From an uncultured bacterium (GTDB lineage Bacteria > Patescibacteriota > Dojkabacteria > CALFHW01): 31,712 nucleotides of DNA. The first letter of the stretch is position 1, and every line of letters starts with the position of its first letter. The stretch lies in the NCBI GenBank assembly GCA_937876695.1, contig CALFHW010000040.1, positions 1-31,712 on the forward strand. The letters are read 5' to 3'. Below are positions 29,920 through 31,712 of the stretch, one piece after another. The notes below the pieces were generated by a model, which was not told the origin of the DNA, did not search any database, and saw only the letters and a program-made list of their open reading frames with translations. The position numbers were made by a program, and so were the translations under genes.

Positions 29920-30658
29920 TTGATTTCAGTTTTTGCCCTAAAGTAATCTCAATCCAGTCTATTTGTGTCTTAAGAAGTCCTACAAGTAGCTGCTGCGAAA
30001 TATCAATATGTAGAAATTGTACTACATTTTTCTGTCTGCGAATAAATTCTTGTACTTTTATTTGCCTGATAAGATCTCTACTACCAGATTGGGATACGAC
30101 ATACCCTGGCTGAGTTATAGCTGGAGCTATCAAGTCAGTCTCTGCAAATTTTTGCTGTGTTAGCTGACAGATATTTAGCTCCGGCAGAAAACCAAGCTCA
30201 TCTAACAGCACTATAGTTATGTAAACTAATAATTTTTTGGCTAAACTATCATCCTGTGTGATACCGGAAACAATGGAAATTTCCCGCAAATCCCCTAATT
30301 GGCTAATATCTGCTAACTGCTCAAATAGTAAATGCTCAGGCTCCTCTACTTGAGTCAGAAATTTTTGTAAAATTTCGGCTAGGATAAAGCACTCTGCATA
30401 TCCGCTAGCGATAGATTTGATAGTCTTGAAATCACTGATTAGACTTACTTCTGCTAGATTAGGCAGTTGCGCCTTGCTTTTAGTGGTGTTGTATTTTATG
30501 AGATTTAAAATCTCTAACTTGGCCCTGCGGGTACTCTTGGCGGTAAAAACGCTATGTGCATATACCTCCCTGATTCCTTCCGGACCATAAATACTGACGA
30601 TAGCGTCAGCCTCTTTGAGCTTATTGAGTCTTAACACAAAGCCAATCTCAGCTGACAT
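29909..30658 (-). CDS. recO: DNA repair protein RecO
   Basis: The 249-residue protein has the RecO layout: an N-terminal OB-fold (GFVLRLNKLKEADAIVSIYG, then GIREVYAHSVFTAKSTRRAKLEIL), a following helix pair (ASGYAECFILAEILQKFL), and a C-terminal helical domain. The four cysteines of the zinc site found in some RecO proteins are absent. RecO loads RecA onto SSB-coated single-stranded DNA with RecR. It overlaps both neighbours by 11 bp: the nucleotidyltransferase upstream and the kinase-like gene downstream, so the three are one transcription unit. Confidence 0.85.
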   Translation of the reverse strand: MSAEIGFVLRLNKLKEADAIVSIYGPEGIREVYAHSVFTAKSTRRAKLEILNLIKYNTTKSKAQLPNLAEVSLISDFKTIKSIASGYAECFILAEILQKFLTQVEEPEHLLFEQLADISQLGDLREISIVSGITQDDSLAKKLLVYITIVLLDELGFLPELNICQLTQQKFAETDLIAPAITQPGYVVSQSGSRDLIRQIKVQEFIRRQKNVVQFLHIDISQQLLVGLLKTQIDWIEITLGQKLKSNAY

Positions 30659-31139
30659 TGCGAATTCTGGCTAAAAGGTTACTCGTGGAAATATCCTCAC
30701 CGTCTCTACGAACGCCTTTTAGTTCGGCTCCTATCTGAACTGCGATTGAGCGCCAACTATTCTTCCAATCAGACCTAGCTATAGAATCCTCTGGGCCAAT
30801 TAGAATTTCTGGCTGAAGTTGTCTAACTAGTTCAACTACATCTTCCCAGCCGTTCCATACATAAACGTAATCTACGGCCTTAATGTTGTCCAAAATAAGC
30901 GCTCTATGTACCGCTGGGAATATCGGCCTACTATCACCTGGCTTTGACTTATGATCTGAGACAGCTTCATCACCGTGAATCACAACTAAAGTCTTTGCTC
31001 CTGCAGCTAGACTACGCATTTGGTTGAGATAGAATATATGCCCACTGTGAATCAGGTCGAAACAGCCGCTAGTCAAAGCTAGAGTGAAGTCGCGATTATC
31101 TTTATTTAAATTGGTTATGTTGTCCCTTGTGAGTATCAT
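30648..31139 (-). CDS. RfaE/TagD-like nucleotidyltransferase
   Basis: The 163-residue protein has the cytidylyltransferase fold: TSGCFDLIHSGHIFYLNQM with the HxGH nucleotide-binding motif, a central strand KTLVVIHGDEAVSDHKSKPG, RALILDNIKAVDYVYVW, and the ISTSNLLARI end typical of this group. Members transfer AMP or CMP to a sugar phosphate or glycerol phosphate (RfaE C-domain, TagD, and related). The acceptor is unknown. TATAAT at 31154-31149 lies 9 nt before the ATG. It is the first gene of the nucleotidyltransferase-recO-kinase unit, and its last codons overlap recO by 11 bp. Confidence 0.85.
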   Translation of the reverse strand: MILTRDNITNLNKDNRDFTLALTSGCFDLIHSGHIFYLNQMRSLAAGAKTLVVIHGDEAVSDHKSKPGDSRPIFPAVHRALILDNIKAVDYVYVWNGWEDVVELVRQLQPEILIGPEDSIARSDWKNSWRSIAVQIGAELKGVRRDGEDISTSNLLARIRNVS

Positions 31140-31158
31140 GTTTCACTTATTATACAGC

Positions 31159-31185
31159 AGGAGCGCAGCCGGTGGCTGCGCTCCT
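31159..31185. terminator. 12 bp perfect GC-rich hairpin between nrdJ and the nucleotidyltransferase gene
   Basis: AGGAGCGCAGCC (31159-31170), loop GGT, and GGCTGCGCTCCT (31174-31185) form a perfect stem. It follows the ribonucleotide reductase stop by about 55 bp but has no U-tract. Only 4 bp separate it from the TATAAT of the next gene, so it also covers that gene's -35 region. Confidence 0.65.
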
Positions 31186-31240
31186 TACAAATCTATTCGT
31201 GCCAACTCTTAGCTCTGACTGCTGGTCATCCTCATCCAGA

Positions 31241-31712
31241 CTACGAACAGCCCGTGGTAGTTCCGCAATCAGGGCATTTGTAGCAAGCTCCATTTCTAAT
31301 AGTGACACTCCCGCAACTACTACACATCGGTGCGTCCTCATTATTTTGAGCGGCGGCTAACTGCTGTTGCATCTTACTGAACTCTGCCAGAGAGGTCCGA
31401 TCCACTGCTGCGCTGTGTTTCATCTCTACCTTGTCGGCTTTAGACTCAAATACTAACACTGGCGCATCAGAAGCTGGCATAATCGAAGCTGTCTCAGCAT
31501 GAGCATGGCCTTCATGATTTGCTTCAGCAGCAAATCTGATCAAGCTAGATTGTGGTACTGGCTCCGCTTGCGTAGCTAGAAAGAGATTTGAGCCACCTTC
31601 TACATAAGACTTTTCTACTAGTTCAGGATTGTGATAGATCTTGGCTCTATCCTTTTCTAAGAACTTGATTGCTAACCATCTACCGATGTAGTCAATTACA
31701 GATTTAGCCATT
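31241..31712 (-). CDS. nrdJ: C-terminal end of adenosylcobalamin-dependent ribonucleotide reductase (class II), 5' part outside window
   Basis: About 156 codons are visible; the frame runs out of the window. The opening KSVIDYIGRWLAIKFLEKD matches the stretch that closes the catalytic barrel in NrdJ. The tail CSSCGSVTIRNGACYKCPDC followed by GTTTGCS is the family's Cys-rich C-terminal end, with two CxxC pairs that bind zinc and support reduction of the active site. Class II enzymes make deoxyribonucleotides with or without oxygen and use vitamin B12. The middle 80 residues are Ala/Glu-rich and low in complexity, a linker. The methionine at 31711 is probably internal, not the start. Confidence 0.9.
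   Translation of the reverse strand, partial: MAKSVIDYIGRWLAIKFLEKDRAKIYHNPELVEKSYVEGGSNLFLATQAEPVPQSSLIRFAAEANHEGHAHAETASIMPASDAPVLVFESKADKVEMKHSAAVDRTSLAEFSKMQQQLAAAQNNEDAPMCSSCGSVTIRNGACYKCPDCGTTTGCS

Noticed and set aside
1..31712. CRISPR arrays, insertion sequences, phage genes or integrase/att sites
   Set aside because: No regularly spaced long repeats, transposase or recombinase motifs, or terminal inverted repeats were seen; the tRNA genes are not flanked by duplicated 3' ends.
1..31712. Recoded UGA (Gly or Trp), as in some CPR lineages
   Set aside because: UGA ends recO, the nucleotidyltransferase and the protease genes at sensible places and is not found inside the conserved domains.

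Overview
The window looks like a piece of a small, streamlined bacterial chromosome, most likely a Patescibacteria (CPR) genome, possibly Saccharibacteria-like. This is inferred from the gene set and architecture, not proven. The reasons are moderately AT-rich DNA, genes packed with 0-60 bp gaps or short overlaps, divergent gene pairs only 14-21 bp apart, no Shine-Dalgarno-like sequence upstream of the starts I checked, and a mix of core genes (ftsW/rodA, typA, lysS, recO, ssb, a Mur ligase, class II ribonucleotide reductase) with small cupins, membrane proteins and hypotheticals. UGA ends several genes, so the code is standard and a UGA=Gly lineage is unlikely.

Layout. 1-1290 (-): 5' part of an FtsW/RodA gene, divergent from a DUF1858 protein and a PQ-loop-like membrane protein. 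2170-2348: tRNA-Val and tRNA-Phe (-). 2418-6235 (+): family 2 glycosyltransferase, TMEM43/GIDE-like membrane protein, tRNA-Gly, two related cupins and an APH-type kinase, ending in a strong hairpin. 6330-6853 (-): YtxH-like and GlsB/YeaQ-like small stress membrane proteins. 6854-7378: the only long gene-poor stretch, holding a palindrome, a possible terminator and a Nudix remnant. 7379-9732 (-): TrkH/KtrB potassium channel subunit and a DUF4386 protein. 9780-11404 (+): DUF1801 protein and BaiN/HI0933-type flavoprotein. 11397-20051 (-): AlkC-like DNA repair protein, P1B metal ATPase, TypA/BipA, AI-2E/PerM-like permease, FolC, and an LAxTG-anchored surface protein. 20129-22184 (+): membrane-anchored trypsin-like protease, arginyltransferase-like GNAT protein, SSB. 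22231-27976 (-): a 974-residue lysyl-tRNA synthetase fused to B3/B4 and HD domains, glycosyltransferase, hypothetical protein, Mpl/MurC-like ligase. 27991-29088 (+): degenerate Nudix protein and RNase D. 29152-31712 (-): archaeal-type cytidylate kinase-like protein, RecO, RfaE/TagD-like nucleotidyltransferase, and the 3' end of a B12-dependent ribonucleotide reductase gene.

How it works together. The clearest system-level signal is in gene starts. About 16 start codons have a good -10 hexamer, often with an extended TGn, only 4-9 nt upstream (10 nt for one alternative), so transcripts would begin at or next to the start codon. In four places the stop codon TAA of one gene is part of the -10 box of the next. 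Genes without such a box usually overlap the preceding gene (4, 8, 11 or about 53 bp), which fits translational coupling. The most unusual protein is the LysRS-B3/B4-HD fusion. The most plausible accessory unit is the cell-surface locus at 18.4-21.8 kb, with a sortase-type substrate, an anchored serine protease and an aminoacyl-transferase-like protein.
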